Shown here piece after piece: positions 50,601 through 58,171 of a DNA stretch of 64,000 nucleotides (the first letter of the stretch is position 1; each line of letters starts with the position of its first letter). The translations under genes were made by a program, and so were the position numbers. The DNA comes from an uncultured Bacteroidales bacterium. Lineage in GTDB: Bacteria > Bacteroidota > Bacteroidia > Bacteroidales > FEN-979. The notes below the pieces were generated by a model. That model was not told the origin of the DNA and did no database searches. It saw only the letters and a list, made by a program, of their open reading frames with translations. Location of the stretch: contig CAIRDP010000020.1 in the NCBI GenBank assembly GCA_903877385.1, forward strand, positions 62,001 through 126,000, read 5' to 3'.

Positions 50601-53516
50601 GGCTGAACCATCGGGATTGATACCCAGTTGGATCATGTTGTTTTTCACGGTTACATAAGATCCTCCATTGTTCATGTACAAACCGGTCACCTGGGCCGTT
50701 GCAATGCTTGTGGAAAGACCTATGTTATGGATGAAATTTTTCTCGATCAGCAGGTTTCCTGCTGTATGAGCTGTGTAGATACCATGGATTCCCACTGAGG
50801 CTGCGGCAGTTGTGTTGGTGAGGTTATAAATGCTATTGGAACGGATAATGGATCCCGGCACTGCATTTAAGGAGTATATCCCGACCAATGAAGCAATTCC
50901 CGCGATGGTTGTATTTGTTGAAGTGGTGGTAAGGTCACGGATTGTATTCCCGTTGAGCACATTGGGAAGACCTGTACCTGCAGCATAAATACCTACGATA
51001 TGTGAACCATTGTATGAACTCAGGTTGCTGAGGTTGGCCACCGTGTTGTTGGCCACCGACATGGTTCCTGCTCCTGTGGAGGAGATGAAAAATGCCTGGA
51101 TCTGTACAGGAGGATTGGTCATAGCCGGAGTTTGAATGCTGTTGGCCGTGGTAAGGCTTCCCACCAGGTTGCCGCTTACGACATCGGTACCGTTCTGAAC
51201 GGTAGGTGTTACTGAGATCGGCCTTAAGGTTAAAGTGTAGGTTGAGGTTGAACCGGCAGCACCGGTAAGGGTAACTGAACCAAAAGTATTATTGGTGACA
51301 TTTCCGTACATTCCCCTGAAATCGAAGCCTTCAAACGTTGATGCATAAGCTCCGTTACCCACCGAAATCGTTATGGATCCCGTACCGGTTGCAGAACCGA
51401 TCACATTGTTGCTTATGTTTTGAATTCCGACTACCGAAAGTAAGCCTGTAAAGGAGATGGAGGCAGCAGTAGGGTTGGTATACAGCATAATATTGGAAAT
51501 GGTGTTTCCCTGTAAGGTGCTTGGATTTGCCGTGAGTGCACCGGTCTGGAACCTGAGAGCATAAATAAAATTGGCAATGGTTGGAGGGGTGCCGCTCCCG
51601 TTAAGGGTCCATGGGGTGCCACCGCAACTTGGGGCAGAACCGCCAATATAATTGTTAAGAATATTATACCCGTCGCCTGCGGCTATGAAAATAACATTAT
51701 ATCCGTTGGCTACGGTCGGACTCTGTACATTAACCATGTAGAAACTGTTCCCACTGATTGTCCAGGCGGTTGAACCTCCGAACATACCGATACCGATCGG
51801 GTTGCCCCCTGCCGGTGCATAGAAATCATGGATATTGCAATTGGATACAGTATTGCTGCTGTTAAAGGCAGAGGGAACCGTGGAACCCGAGGAATAAATG
51901 GCATACAATGGGTTGGAAACTCCGTCCCTTATTTCGCAGTAATTGATCAGGTTATTGCTGTTACCTGCACTGCCTGTTGTTCCAGCGAAGGTGAGCGTAC
52001 CGTTGGCGCCCGAAGTGCCGGCGCCTTTCGTTATACAATACTGAAGGGCGTTATAGGAAGCTCCGTTCACGAATTGAATCGCATAACCTGTGGTGGATGT
52101 GTTTTCAATGACCAGGCTGTTGGTTGAGCCTGCTTTATTAACACGGCCGTCGAAGATTACATAACTTACTCCGTTCAGGTTGATTGTGCCTGTTGTATTG
52201 GCGCTGGTGATCGAAAGTCCGGTTACGCTTGGATAAACCGTGATGGTATTGGTTGAACTTGCACCGGGTATTATTGTAGCGGGAATCGGGAATGCAGGTT
52301 CAACAGAGCTTACATACGTTGACTGTAGAACAAGATTTAAAGGGCCGTTTACCCCGTTTGAATTAAGATATGCAAATGCCGCGGTCAGGGTAAAGAAATC
52401 CCCTGTGGGCCCCACGGTTTTGGTACCGTTTATGGGAAATAAAGCTAAAGTGGTTGTATTGCCTGTGAGTGGAGCTGTAGTTTTATACAAAGGCCCGCCT
52501 AAACAGGTTGCATCATTTGCCGAGAAGATATAATAATAATAAAGTGTACCTGGTGTAAGACCTATTGACACATAAGTGTTTAATGTGCTGTAATAATCAA
52601 CGACGCCACCTCCAAAGGATGAACCTACGGTATAGGTTGTGCCGTTAACGGGAGTTGCCGAAAGCGTATTGCTTAAACTGCGGATTACCAGATAGTCGTC
52701 TGTTGCGGGTGCAGCTGTAAATGCAACATTTACTGATACGGTGCTGGGGGTGAGAACCAATGCAGTGGGAGATGCTGAAGGAGCAACACAGGGAGGAGGA
52801 GGAGCAAATTTATAGGTTGTTCCGCTTGCAGGTTGATAATCGGTAGCCATTGTTGAGGCCGAAGAATTGGTTACGAGAGGAGCCGTCCATGTTGTGGATC
52901 CGGTGCCCGAAAGAGCCTTGATCTGGGTCGTAGCTGTTGAAGTTCCCCTTAGGCCAACCTGGCAGGTGTAACCTGCAGTCCATGTTCCGAAAGTTCCATA
53001 ATGGATTTCAATATTATTGCTTGTTTCATACAGCCAAACCTGGGCCTGGCCGGTCTCGGTAGAATAACCATACCGGTAAAAATTAAGAGCTTCTATTTTA
53101 AAAATACGGTTTGGCGTTGTACCGGTAGTTAAATAACTGTAAACAGCAGGACCTACGGTATTATCCAAATCCCTGTTGAGAAATGCAATCACATTATTAT
53201 CAGAACCGCCTAAGGAGGAATAATTTGTGATGGATGTCGTTGTTCCGAATAAAAGCCATCCATTGGTATTGACAACAATTGAAGTTTGTGCAACACCGCC
53301 AAAAGTAAATGTAAACGGCAGGGTAATAGGCAATGAATACCCATCATCCAGGGTACCGCCTCCACCATTGGCAACAAAGCTCGTTGCTCCTGAAAGAGGT
53401 GTATAAGCAAGTGTGCTTTGAGTAAAAACATAATTGCCTATCGGCTGTGCCTGGATACCCTTCACAAACAGAACGAGTAACAGGACTACCATTAAAAACG
53501 TAAAAAACTTTTTCAT
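44640..53516 (-). CDS. giant T9SS-secreted beta-helix/PKD surface protein (2958 aa)
   Basis: This is the largest gene in the window. A signal peptide (1-24, ending in GIQAQ) is followed by a nidogen-like N-terminal domain (about 25-240; TFTFGGVAQTSIVVNTNGW) and an Fn3-like stretch to about 350. A long parallel beta-helix (about 360-1150) is rich in N-x-I and NNTI-type turns. A spacer domain follows near 1169-1300 (VFGPNITYVPMGNG), then a second beta-helix (about 1305-1960). Three Fn3-like repeats lie near 1985-2280 and about six PKD/Ig-like repeats at 2280-2800. The type A sorting domain begins near 2872 (VVYPVPNDGQFKLQMNSP). Two beta-helices can indicate glycan binding or cleavage, but I see no catalytic motif. 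One intact frame; no stop or frameshift. Confidence 0.88.
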   Translation of the reverse strand: MKKFFTFLMVVLLLVLFVKGIQAQPIGNYVFTQSTLAYTPLSGATSFVANGGGGTLDDGYSLPITLPFTFTFGGVAQTSIVVNTNGWLLFGTTTSITNYSSLGGSDNNVIAFLNRDLDNTVGPAVYSYLTTGTTPNRIFKIEALNFYRYGYSTETGQAQVWLYETSNNIEIHYGTFGTWTAGYTCQVGLRGTSTATTQIKALSGTGSTTWTAPLVTNSSASTMATDYQPASGTTYKFAPPPPCVAPSASPTALVLTPSTVSVNVAFTAAPATDDYLVIRSLSNTLSATPVNGTTYTVGSSFGGGVVDYYSTLNTYVSIGLTPGTLYYYYIFSANDATCLGGPLYKTTAPLTGNTTTLALFPINGTKTVGPTGDFFTLTAAFAYLNSNGVNGPLNLVLQSTYVSSVEPAFPIPATIIPGASSTNTITVYPSVTGLSITSANTTGTINLNGVSYVIFDGRVNKAGSTNSLVIENTSTTGYAIQFVNGASYNALQYCITKGAGTSGANGTLTFAGTTGSAGNSNNLINYCEIRDGVSNPLYAIYSSGSTVPSAFNSSNTVSNCNIHDFYAPAGGNPIGIGMFGGSTAWTISGNSFYMVNVQSPTVANGYNVIFIAAGDGYNILNNYIGGSAPSCGGTPWTLNGSGTPPTIANFIYALRFQTGALTANPSTLQGNTISNIMLYTNPTAASISFTGLLSVVGIQNISNNVIGSATGTGSITISVGNGAYASTFEGFDFRGMYGNVTNNTFGSVTLTGAAGSTSTYTLTLRPISVTPTVQNGTDVVSGNLVGSLTTANSIQTPAMTNPPVQIQAFFISSTGAGTMSVANNTVANLSNLSSYNGSHIVGIYAAGTGLPNVLNGNTIRDLTTTSTNTTIAGIASLVGIYSLNAVPGSIIRSNSIYNLTNTTAAASVGIHGIYTAHTAGNLLIEKNFIHNIGLSTSIATAQVTGLYMNNGGSYVTVKNNMIQLGINPDGSANTSDCVIDGIYEGGATVDSVLNNSVYIGGAPAAGTTGSTYAFNSVITPSLSTPRVCLDNIFYNARSGGSTGEHYGIKVAGTTYAPLGVKSNYNLIIANGTGGVFGYFNALDQATFAAYKGATGLEMASGNADPNFIAPAGNTATANLHILSPTPIEAAGIALSSVADDFDGQARSGLTPPDVGADAGNFTLSADVFGPNITYVPMGNGLVAGTRVVSNWATITDNVGVSTGASLPRLYYKKSTDAAAFVGNTSANNGWKYVVASNSTSPFSFTINYALLQAPVAAADIIQYFVVAQDAANNLTSGVLMAGASGPPPVQNINANPAIANVQSYTIASGSIPTTITVPGTYANLTGTGGAFDMINQGVLVGNTTINITADLTEPGTVALNAWAEDIPGSNYTLTIKPDASTLRTISGTAVATGTAMIRTNGASRFTIDGQAGKLLTFRNTNATAANTGPTISFNNGSQACFLKNSTIENNGTTTTYGSVNIGSTGVNIVEINGNDIRDATAGTMGVQTTGIYNASFTNSLRVINNNIYNFKNYGLYFTTVADGAVITGNSFYYNSATVSTVTQYCLYLIGSSNNHTISNNYFGGSAPLCAGTAWTNSAAFNIYGAYFTLGVIIPTTISNNTFQNISMTNVGSAYLYGIYITAGVVNILNNLIGSPTVTTSLSNAGLGYFYGIYGALSATAASSIQGNTIAGISYTSTTSTGYFYLLEFTSGILNIGNVTGNVLGSNTVAGSISYAGTGGIYGLYVSSNSPANAVENNIIGNWSLTNTAGSPLARGMYLYSANTKKNKVFMIGSTNAGLTPTIYGIYNYNPTTAGTTNEYSNNLVSLDGGAATNPTIYGYYDYWNYSDFFNFYYNDIYVSGPATGTSTTYAMYRASAPSYSFYNMKNNIIANNRAAGGTGKHYALYVYNTGSASSDNNDIYSVAGPLAYYNALDQANMAAYQSATGFDANSKNTDPQFVSSTNLHTTVAALNNTGVNIPAVTTDYAGVTRTNPPDIGSYEFSLSPVVVSVAASAITSVAATLNGTINSNNESTVSGFDYGLTVAYGTSVAGSPATVVSTTATPISAALSGLVPNTLYHFRAKGLVGATPYYGSDLTFTTSAIPPLVVTVAATGVGSYTATVNGTVNANNASTTVSFDYGLTIAYGSTAAGSPSPVGGVSAVPVSAVLSGLLPGNTYHFRVNGSNAGGSASGADLTFNTPPDAPAVVTNVATGISTSGAVLNGTITANGLSTTTYFDYGLTTAYGTTVAGVPPTVTGNTPTAVSATISGLVFNTTYHFRARAVNSLGTTNGADLTFLTICTQAGPAGVITGPIQACQGGAGYVYTVPPILNAVGYSWTLPVGGTVTAGANTNIITVSYNSTAVPGYVMVYGLGLCGNGSPSQLLVNVNAAPVPTITGPATACAGSVNNVYTTEAGNTGYSWIISAGGAITSGMGTNSVTVTWSLAGARTLSVNYNNAAGCPGVNPTVKSVTVNALPVPVIAGSATVCQSTNVNYTTQAGQSGYIWSVSAGGQITGGQGTASLNILWTGTGAQTVSVNYANASGCFAASPATFAVNVNAAPVPTISGMANMCINSGYYDYITQSGQTGYVWTVTSGGTITAGQGTADLQIVWTTPGPQTITVNYYNGSGCTAPAPTVFNVMVSGLPDAAGTITGTSAVCAGTNGVAYSVPPINNAASYVWSLPAGATIASGAGTNSITVDFAANAVSGNISVYGNSVCGNGTASPAFAVTINQIPVAAGTVSGTDSVCAGESGVAYSVAPVTNATGYVWTLPTGASIASGANTPNITVDFAVNALSGPVSVYGTNTCGNGTVSPSFPVVVKSIPTTPVIINNGDTLYSSAPAGNQWYYNGAPITTGNGQVYVAHTTGWYWDVVTLNGCSSDTSNHIFILVTGTTDPAAASFVVYPVPNDGQFKLQMNSPFAQSFDISISNTIGSVIYTKKNVEVTGAADLLIDLRPIAPGVYTMVIRNGNSKIVRKIVVKQ

Positions 53517-53829
53517 AAACTTTGATTTTGGTTAATGATTATTGACTTTCTGGGATTTTTTTCGTTTTGATTAATATCTATGATTTTATCGAAATTGCAA
53601 ATTTTACTTTTTAATTAATTCAATATCAATCGATTAAAAAAGATATGCACAGCAAATGAGTATAATAAATGGAATGTAGCAGTAAGCAAATATAATTAAT
53701 TATCAATAAAAAAATTAAAAACAATACAGGATAATTCCTGTTTTTCCATCAAATGTAAATAATTTCAGATCAAACCTCAGTAAATGGAAAAAAAAAATCA
53801 CAAAAAACTTGCCGTAAAGTAAAAATTCC
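53517..53829. other. AT-rich spacer between divergent genes
   Basis: About 310 bp of very AT-rich DNA separate the 2958-aa gene from the rplU promoter. It holds several A-runs of seven to nine and no clear hairpin. No exact TAnnTTTG box faces the large gene (the nearest, on the minus strand near 53600, is imperfect). I see no RNA gene in it. Confidence 0.45.
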
Positions 53830-53837
53830 TATCTTTG
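53809..53837 (+). promoter_or_regulatory. promoter of rplU-rpmA
   Basis: TTG at 53809-53811 and TATCTTTG at 53830-53837 are 18 bp apart. The ATG follows 31 bp later. Confidence 0.6.
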
Positions 53838-53868
53838 CACTCCCAAAATTGAATATCAAACACATACT

Positions 53869-54228
53869 ATGTACGCAATTGTTGAAATAGCCGGCCAGCA
53901 GTTCCTGGTAGAAAAGAAGGATGAGATTTTCGTGCACCGGCTTGAAGGTGAAGCAGGTTCAAAGGTAGAATTCGATGAAGTTTTGCTGCTTGACGATAAA
54001 GGCAAGGTCAATGTGGGCACACCCCATGTTGAAGGCAGCAAGGTTAGCTGCAAGATAATCGATCATGTGAGGGGCGATAAAGTTATCGTCTTCAAGAAAA
54101 AGAAAAGAAAAGGTTTTCAGAAAGAAACCGGCCACCGTCAGGATTTTACCAAAATACTCATCGAGAATATCAGTGTAAAAGGCGCTACAAAAGCAAAGAA
54201 AACCCAGGAAGGCGAAGCCGCAGAATAA
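53869..54228 (+). CDS. rplU: 50S ribosomal protein L21
   Basis: The protein is 119 aa, where typical L21 is about 103; the extra length is a charged tail (TKAKKTQEGEAAE). The family signature is YAIVEIAGQQFLVEKKDEI at the start and KVIVFKKKKRKGFQKETGHR near the middle, where the basic loop enters the 50S core. It precedes rpmA by 31 bp, the classic L21-L27 pair. A vegetative promoter lies upstream. Co-expression with ribosome-assembly genes elsewhere in the window is not implied by position. Confidence 0.98.
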   Translation: MYAIVEIAGQQFLVEKKDEIFVHRLEGEAGSKVEFDEVLLLDDKGKVNVGTPHVEGSKVSCKIIDHVRGDKVIVFKKKKRKGFQKETGHRQDFTKILIENISVKGATKAKKTQEGEAAE

Positions 54229-54259
54229 TATTAATAACAGATTATCAGAATAACATACT

Positions 54260-54529
54260 ATGGCACATAAAAAAGGTGCGGGAAGTTCAAGCAACGGGCG
54301 TGAATCCCACAGCAAACGTTTGGGTATCAAGATTTACGGCGGACAGTTCGCCTCTTCAGGTGCGATCATCGTGCGCCAGCGCGGCACGGTTCACAGCCCC
54401 GGCATCAATGTCGGCATAGGCAAAGACCATACCCTGTTCGCTCTCACCGACGGCCTTGTTGAATTTAAAAGGAAACGCCAGGACCGTTCCTATGTTTCCA
54501 TTGTTCCCTTAAAGGAAGAAACCGTTTAA
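54260..54529 (+). CDS. rpmA: 50S ribosomal protein L27
   Basis: The 89-aa protein begins [20 protein letters not shown]. That N-terminus reaches the peptidyl-transferase centre. [20 protein letters not shown] and [19 protein letters not shown] are family-standard. The Gly/Ser region directly follows Met, so there is no Firmicutes-style cleaved N-terminal extension. It is the second gene of the rplU-rpmA operon and is followed by a strong terminator. Confidence 0.98.
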   Translation: MAHKKGAGSSSNGRESHSKRLGIKIYGGQFASSGAIIVRQRGTVHSPGINVGIGKDHTLFALTDGLVEFKRKRQDRSYVSIVPLKEETV

Positions 54530-54550
54530 GCGTCGCTCGTAAAACCTTGA

Positions 54551-54584
54551 AAGCTGTTCCCTCAAGCCGGAACAGCTTTTTTTT
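54551..54584 (+). terminator. terminator of rplU-rpmA
   Basis: AAGCTGTTCC (54551-54560) pairs perfectly with GGAACAGCTT (54569-54578), followed by a run of T. Confidence 0.85.
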
Positions 54585-54596
54585 TGCATCCCCCAT

Positions 54597-54653
54597 CGGC
54601 GTGTAGCGCCTTATCCCGCATCCGCGCGAAGCGCTCTTATCGGCGCGAAGCGC
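54597..54653. repeat. GAA-loop hairpin repeats, cluster 4
   Basis: GGCG-tgta-GCGCC (degenerate), then GCGC-GAA-GCGC (54623-54633) and GGCGC-GAA-GCGCC (54641-54653). The linker ttatcccgcatc at 54610-54621 is shared with cluster 2. It lies between the rpmA terminator and the serS promoter. Confidence 0.82.
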
Positions 54654-54669
54654 CTCATCCCAAATTTCT

Positions 54670-54677
54670 TACCTTTG
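54670..54677 (+). promoter_or_regulatory. -7 box of serS
   Basis: TACCTTTG lies 20 bp before the ATG at 54697; the predicted leader is about 15 nt. Confidence 0.55.
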
Positions 54678-54696
54678 CACCTAAAATCATCCCAAT

Positions 54697-55968
54697 ATGC
54701 TCCAACTATCAATCATCAGGGAAAAGACCGCCGAAGTCCTGGAAAGGCTTAAACTGAAAAACTATGATGGCGCCCAAATCATCAGCGACATCCTCAGGCT
54801 TGACGATACCCGCAGGGAATCCCAGAAAGCCCTGGATGACCTCCAGGCCCAGAGCAACATCCTGGCAAAAGAGATCGGTATCCTCTTCAAACAGGGCAAA
54901 GCTGACGAAGCCAATGCCCTCAAGGAGAAAACCGCCGATCTGAAGAGCAGGGCAAAGGAACTGGACGAAAAACTTGAATCGGCCCGCAAAGAGCTTGAGG
55001 ATCTGCTGGTAAGGGTCCCTAACCTGCCGCATCAAAGCGTCCCCCCCGGCAAAACAGCCGAAGACAACGAGGTCGTTCTGCTGGAAGATGCCCTAATCCC
55101 TTCTTCGGGAGATTACCTCCCCCACTGGGAGCTTGCAGCCAAATACGACATCATAGATTTTGCCACCGGCACAAGGATTACGGGGGCGGGATTCCCCTTG
55201 TACAAAGGCAAGGGCGCCCGCCTACAGCGCGCCCTCATCAACTTCTTCCTCGACCAGGCCTTGGCCGCAGGATATACCGAGGTGCAGCCGCCCTATATGG
55301 TCAATGCCGCTTCGGCTTTCGCTACAGGGCAGCTGCCCGACAAGGACGGGCAGATGTATTACGCCCAGGTGGATGAGCTTTACCTCATCCCCACAGCCGA
55401 AGTCCCGGTGACCAATATCTACCGCGACAGCATCCTCAAAGCCCGGGACCTGCCTGTTAAAAATGTAGCCTATTCGGCCTGCTTCCGCCGCGAAGCAGGT
55501 TCTTACGGCAAGGATGTGAGGGGGCTAAACCGCCTACACCAGTTCGACAAGGTGGAAATAGTGCAGGTAACCCGGCCCGAAAACTCCTACCAAACCCTTG
55601 AAGAGATGCGCGACTATGTGGCCGGCCTACTGCGCAAGCTTGAATTGCCTTTCCGCATCGTAAAACTCTGCGGTGGCGACATGAGTTTTACCTCGGCCCT
55701 CACTTACGATTTTGAAGTATGGTCGGCCGGACAAAAACGCTGGCTTGAAGTAAGCTCGGTCTCCAATTTCGAGGCCTTCCAGTCGAACCGCCTCAAACTC
55801 AGGTATAAGGACGAGGCAGGAAAGATCCATACGGCTCATACCCTCAACGGCAGCGCCCTGGCTCTTCCCAGGATCGTCGCGGCCCTGCTCGAACTCAATC
55901 AGGTGAACGATGGGATCAGCATCCCTACCATCCTCAGGCCATATTGCTCATTTAAGATAATTAATTAA
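54697..55968 (+). CDS. serS: serine--tRNA ligase
   Basis: The 423-aa class II synthetase charges tRNA-Ser. An N-terminal antiparallel coiled coil (about 28-105, rich in K/E/L) binds the long variable arm of tRNA-Ser. The catalytic core has motif 1 in the helix after GARLQRALINFFLD, motif 2 as CFRREAGSYGKDVRGLNRLHQF, and motif 3 near the C-terminus as NGSALALPRIVAALLE. Serine-binding TAEVPVTN is present. Length and motifs match bacterial SerRS. It has its own promoter after the repeat cluster. Confidence 0.98.
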   Translation: MLQLSIIREKTAEVLERLKLKNYDGAQIISDILRLDDTRRESQKALDDLQAQSNILAKEIGILFKQGKADEANALKEKTADLKSRAKELDEKLESARKELEDLLVRVPNLPHQSVPPGKTAEDNEVVLLEDALIPSSGDYLPHWELAAKYDIIDFATGTRITGAGFPLYKGKGARLQRALINFFLDQALAAGYTEVQPPYMVNAASAFATGQLPDKDGQMYYAQVDELYLIPTAEVPVTNIYRDSILKARDLPVKNVAYSACFRREAGSYGKDVRGLNRLHQFDKVEIVQVTRPENSYQTLEEMRDYVAGLLRKLELPFRIVKLCGGDMSFTSALTYDFEVWSAGQKRWLEVSSVSNFEAFQSNRLKLRYKDEAGKIHTAHTLNGSALALPRIVAALLELNQVNDGISIPTILRPYCSFKIIN

Positions 55969-56030
55969 CAGCCTTAAGCTTCTCGCATAAATTATCGTAT
56001 ATTTATCGCTGTTTTAAACCTCTGAAAAGG

Positions 56031-56651
56031 ATGAGAAAGTTTACAATTGTAACTCTTTTCATGCTGATCTCCGCCTTTACCTTTGCCGGGATTACATTTG
56101 GCATCAAAGCAGGATATAACGCGAACAAGCTTTCGGCAAACATCGATTCCATCAGCTCCCAGTTCAAATCGGGCATGCAGGTCGGGGTGTTTTTAAGGGT
56201 CGGTAAACGGTTTTTTGTCCAGCCCGAATTATATTACACGGTCCAGGGAGCACAGTACGTTTTCAACGATCCCAGCCATACCGGGGCCTGGGACCAGAAA
56301 GTCACCATAGGGTCCATAGATGTCCCCGTTTTGCTGGGTTTCAATATCGTCAACGGAAAAACAATAAAATTCAGGGTCGATTTGGGCCCTGCGGTTTCGT
56401 TTGTCACTAACAAAACGGTGAAGGACATGAATCCCGACTGGCTTGGTCCGCTAACAAAAAGCAGCATCAATTCCCTCAACTGGTACATCCAGGCGGGTTT
56501 CGGCCTCGACTTTTGGCTTTTAACCCTTGACCTGAGGTACCAGGGCGGCCTTAACGAGATGATCAGGACGGTGCAGCAGGGCAGCCAGAACTGGAATTTC
56601 AGCAGTAAAAACAATATATTCCAGCTCAGCCTCGGGTTTAAGATCCTGTAA
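56031..56651 (+). CDS. outer-membrane beta-barrel protein (PorT-type small barrel)
   Basis: The 206-aa exported protein has a signal peptide ending around FTFAG. The mature part opens GIKAGYNANKLSANI, typical of the OMP_b-brl_2 family, and continues as about eight amphipathic strands, for example GKRFFVQPELYYTVQGAQYVF, VPVLLGFNIVN, and the last strand NIFQLSLGFKIL ending in a hydrophobic residue. The family includes PorT, but many members are unrelated small barrels, so no T9SS role is claimed. It is followed 9 bp later by a small lipoprotein gene in the same direction. Confidence 0.82.
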   Translation: MRKFTIVTLFMLISAFTFAGITFGIKAGYNANKLSANIDSISSQFKSGMQVGVFLRVGKRFFVQPELYYTVQGAQYVFNDPSHTGAWDQKVTIGSIDVPVLLGFNIVNGKTIKFRVDLGPAVSFVTNKTVKDMNPDWLGPLTKSSINSLNWYIQAGFGLDFWLLTLDLRYQGGLNEMIRTVQQGSQNWNFSSKNNIFQLSLGFKIL

Positions 56652-56660
56652 TAAAAATGT

Positions 56661-57086
56661 ATGCAGATGAACGATACGGTTAATAACGGCAGATGGCATT
56701 TGATTTACACCAGCCTTTGCGCGATGGCGGTAGTTTGTTTACTGACACTGTCCTGCGCCAAGCACAGCAGTGACACACCGGTCCAGACCTGGGAGGACAA
56801 CGGAGCGGATTCAGCAAGGCTCAACATCCTCCTTCAGACGCCCCAGGGACTCATCCTCATGGGCCAGTATATCAGCCTGGCCCTCAGCAGCGACAGCCTC
56901 AGCAAAAGCCAGCTTTTGCGCAAAACGGCAACCGGCGCGGGGGGGGTGGCTATCTTCCGCAAGCTTTATCCCAGGCGAATATTCTACAACTGTATAGCCG
57001 TGACCAACGGCCAGACGTTCTTCGGCTCAGGTAATGTAAGGCTCAAAGCCGCTTCAACAAAGGATACTATTTTAATAGTCCATTGA
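56661..57086 (+). CDS. hypothetical lipoprotein
   Basis: The 141-aa product has an N-terminal hydrophobic signal with lipobox LTLSC near residue 32; an ATG at 56667 (MNDTVN) is an alternative start. The mature region contains LLQTPQGLILMGQYISLALS and GAGGVAIFRKLYPRRIFYNC. A Greek-key or transthyretin-like small beta domain is possible, but I do not recognise the family. Its stop overlaps the mtnA TTG start, so it is translationally coupled to mtnA. The likely location is the outer membrane. Confidence 0.75.
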   Translation: MQMNDTVNNGRWHLIYTSLCAMAVVCLLTLSCAKHSSDTPVQTWEDNGADSARLNILLQTPQGLILMGQYISLALSSDSLSKSQLLRKTATGAGGVAIFRKLYPRRIFYNCIAVTNGQTFFGSGNVRLKAASTKDTILIVH

Positions 57087-58171
57087 AATTGAAGGTCGGG
57101 GGCAAACAATACCGCACCGTATGGATGGAAGATTCTTCCGTTTTCTTCATTGAACAAAACCTCCTTCCTTTTGAATTCCGCATTCAGCAATCGCTGAATT
57201 ATCGCGAGTCCTGTCAGGCCATCAGGAGCATGCAGGTGAGAGGCGCCGGCGCTATAGGCGCTCTTGCAGGTTTTACCATGGCCCAGGCTTTTCTCGAAGC
57301 CGAAAACATAGCCGATCCCGGCCTGGCCGCAAAAGCCAGGGAGGAGATCGAAGCCACCCGCCCCACCGCCAGGAACCTCTTCCATGCCGTTGAAAAAGTA
57401 TGGGAAGCCGGTCTCATCTCAGCCACTTATGCCCTTTCCGCGGCCCTGGCTCTTGCCGATAAGGACAGCGAAGACTGCAAAAAGATAGGGGAATACGGGA
57501 ACAGCCTGATCAGGGATGGCTTCAGGATAGAGACCCATTGCAATGCCGGCTGGCTGGCATTTGTCGACTACGGCTCTGCCCTTTCGCCCGTTTACCTGGC
57601 CCATTCCAAAGGAAAAAATATTTTTGTGTATGTGGATGAGACCCGTCCAAGGAGCCAGGGCGCCAGGCTCACCGCCTGGGAACTCCATGAAGAAGGCATC
57701 CCCCATACCATCATTCCCGACAACGCAGGGGCCTGGCTGATGTTCGGGGGCAAGGTCGACATGATGATCTGCGGGGCCGACCGCATTGCCGCCAACGGCG
57801 ATACGGCCAACAAGATAGGCACGTTTGAAAAAGCCCTTTCGGCCAAAGCCGCGGGCATCCCCTTTTATATCGCGGCTCCCTTGTCAACGGTCGACCTTAA
57901 CTGCAAAACAGGCAAAGATATTCTTATTGAAGAACGCAGCGAGGATGAGTTGCTGTATGCCGAAGGGCCTGACGAGGAAGGGATTATACGTAAAATCCGT
58001 ACGGCATCCCCCGGCTCCGGGGCTTACAACCCCGCCTTTGACGTGACTCCTGCCGAGCTGATCAGCGGGATCATCACCGAGAAGGGGATTGTAAGAGCTT
58101 CGGGAGAGGGGATAAAAGAGGCGCTGCGCGCCGATGAGGGATACGAGACATTAAAATTAAACATACTATGA
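57083..58171 (+). CDS. mtnA: methylthioribose-1-phosphate isomerase
   Basis: The 362-aa enzyme converts methylthioribose-1-phosphate to the ribulose form in methionine salvage. The start is the TTG at 57083, overlapping the preceding stop codon; a later ATG (57122) would lose the conserved YRTVW strand. Family motifs are MQVRGAGAIGALAGFTMA, RPTARNLFHAV, the catalytic Cys in RIETHCNAGWLA and the catalytic Asp in ICGADRIAANGDTANKIGT. Other mtn genes are not in the window. Its stop overlaps the ATG of the beta-propeller gene (ATGA). Confidence 0.95.
   Translation: MKLKVGGKQYRTVWMEDSSVFFIEQNLLPFEFRIQQSLNYRESCQAIRSMQVRGAGAIGALAGFTMAQAFLEAENIADPGLAAKAREEIEATRPTARNLFHAVEKVWEAGLISATYALSAALALADKDSEDCKKIGEYGNSLIRDGFRIETHCNAGWLAFVDYGSALSPVYLAHSKGKNIFVYVDETRPRSQGARLTAWELHEEGIPHTIIPDNAGAWLMFGGKVDMMICGADRIAANGDTANKIGTFEKALSAKAAGIPFYIAAPLSTVDLNCKTGKDILIEERSEDELLYAEGPDEEGIIRKIRTASPGSGAYNPAFDVTPAELISGIITEKGIVRASGEGIKEALRADEGYETLKLNIL

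Noticed and set aside
29839-53516. Polysaccharide-utilisation or T9SS machinery locus
   Set aside because: No SusC/SusD pair, glycoside hydrolase motif, or Por/Gld component is present; only cargo proteins with sorting domains.
56031-56651. PorT, a T9SS assembly component
   Set aside because: Small-barrel family resemblance is too general, and no other por gene is adjacent.
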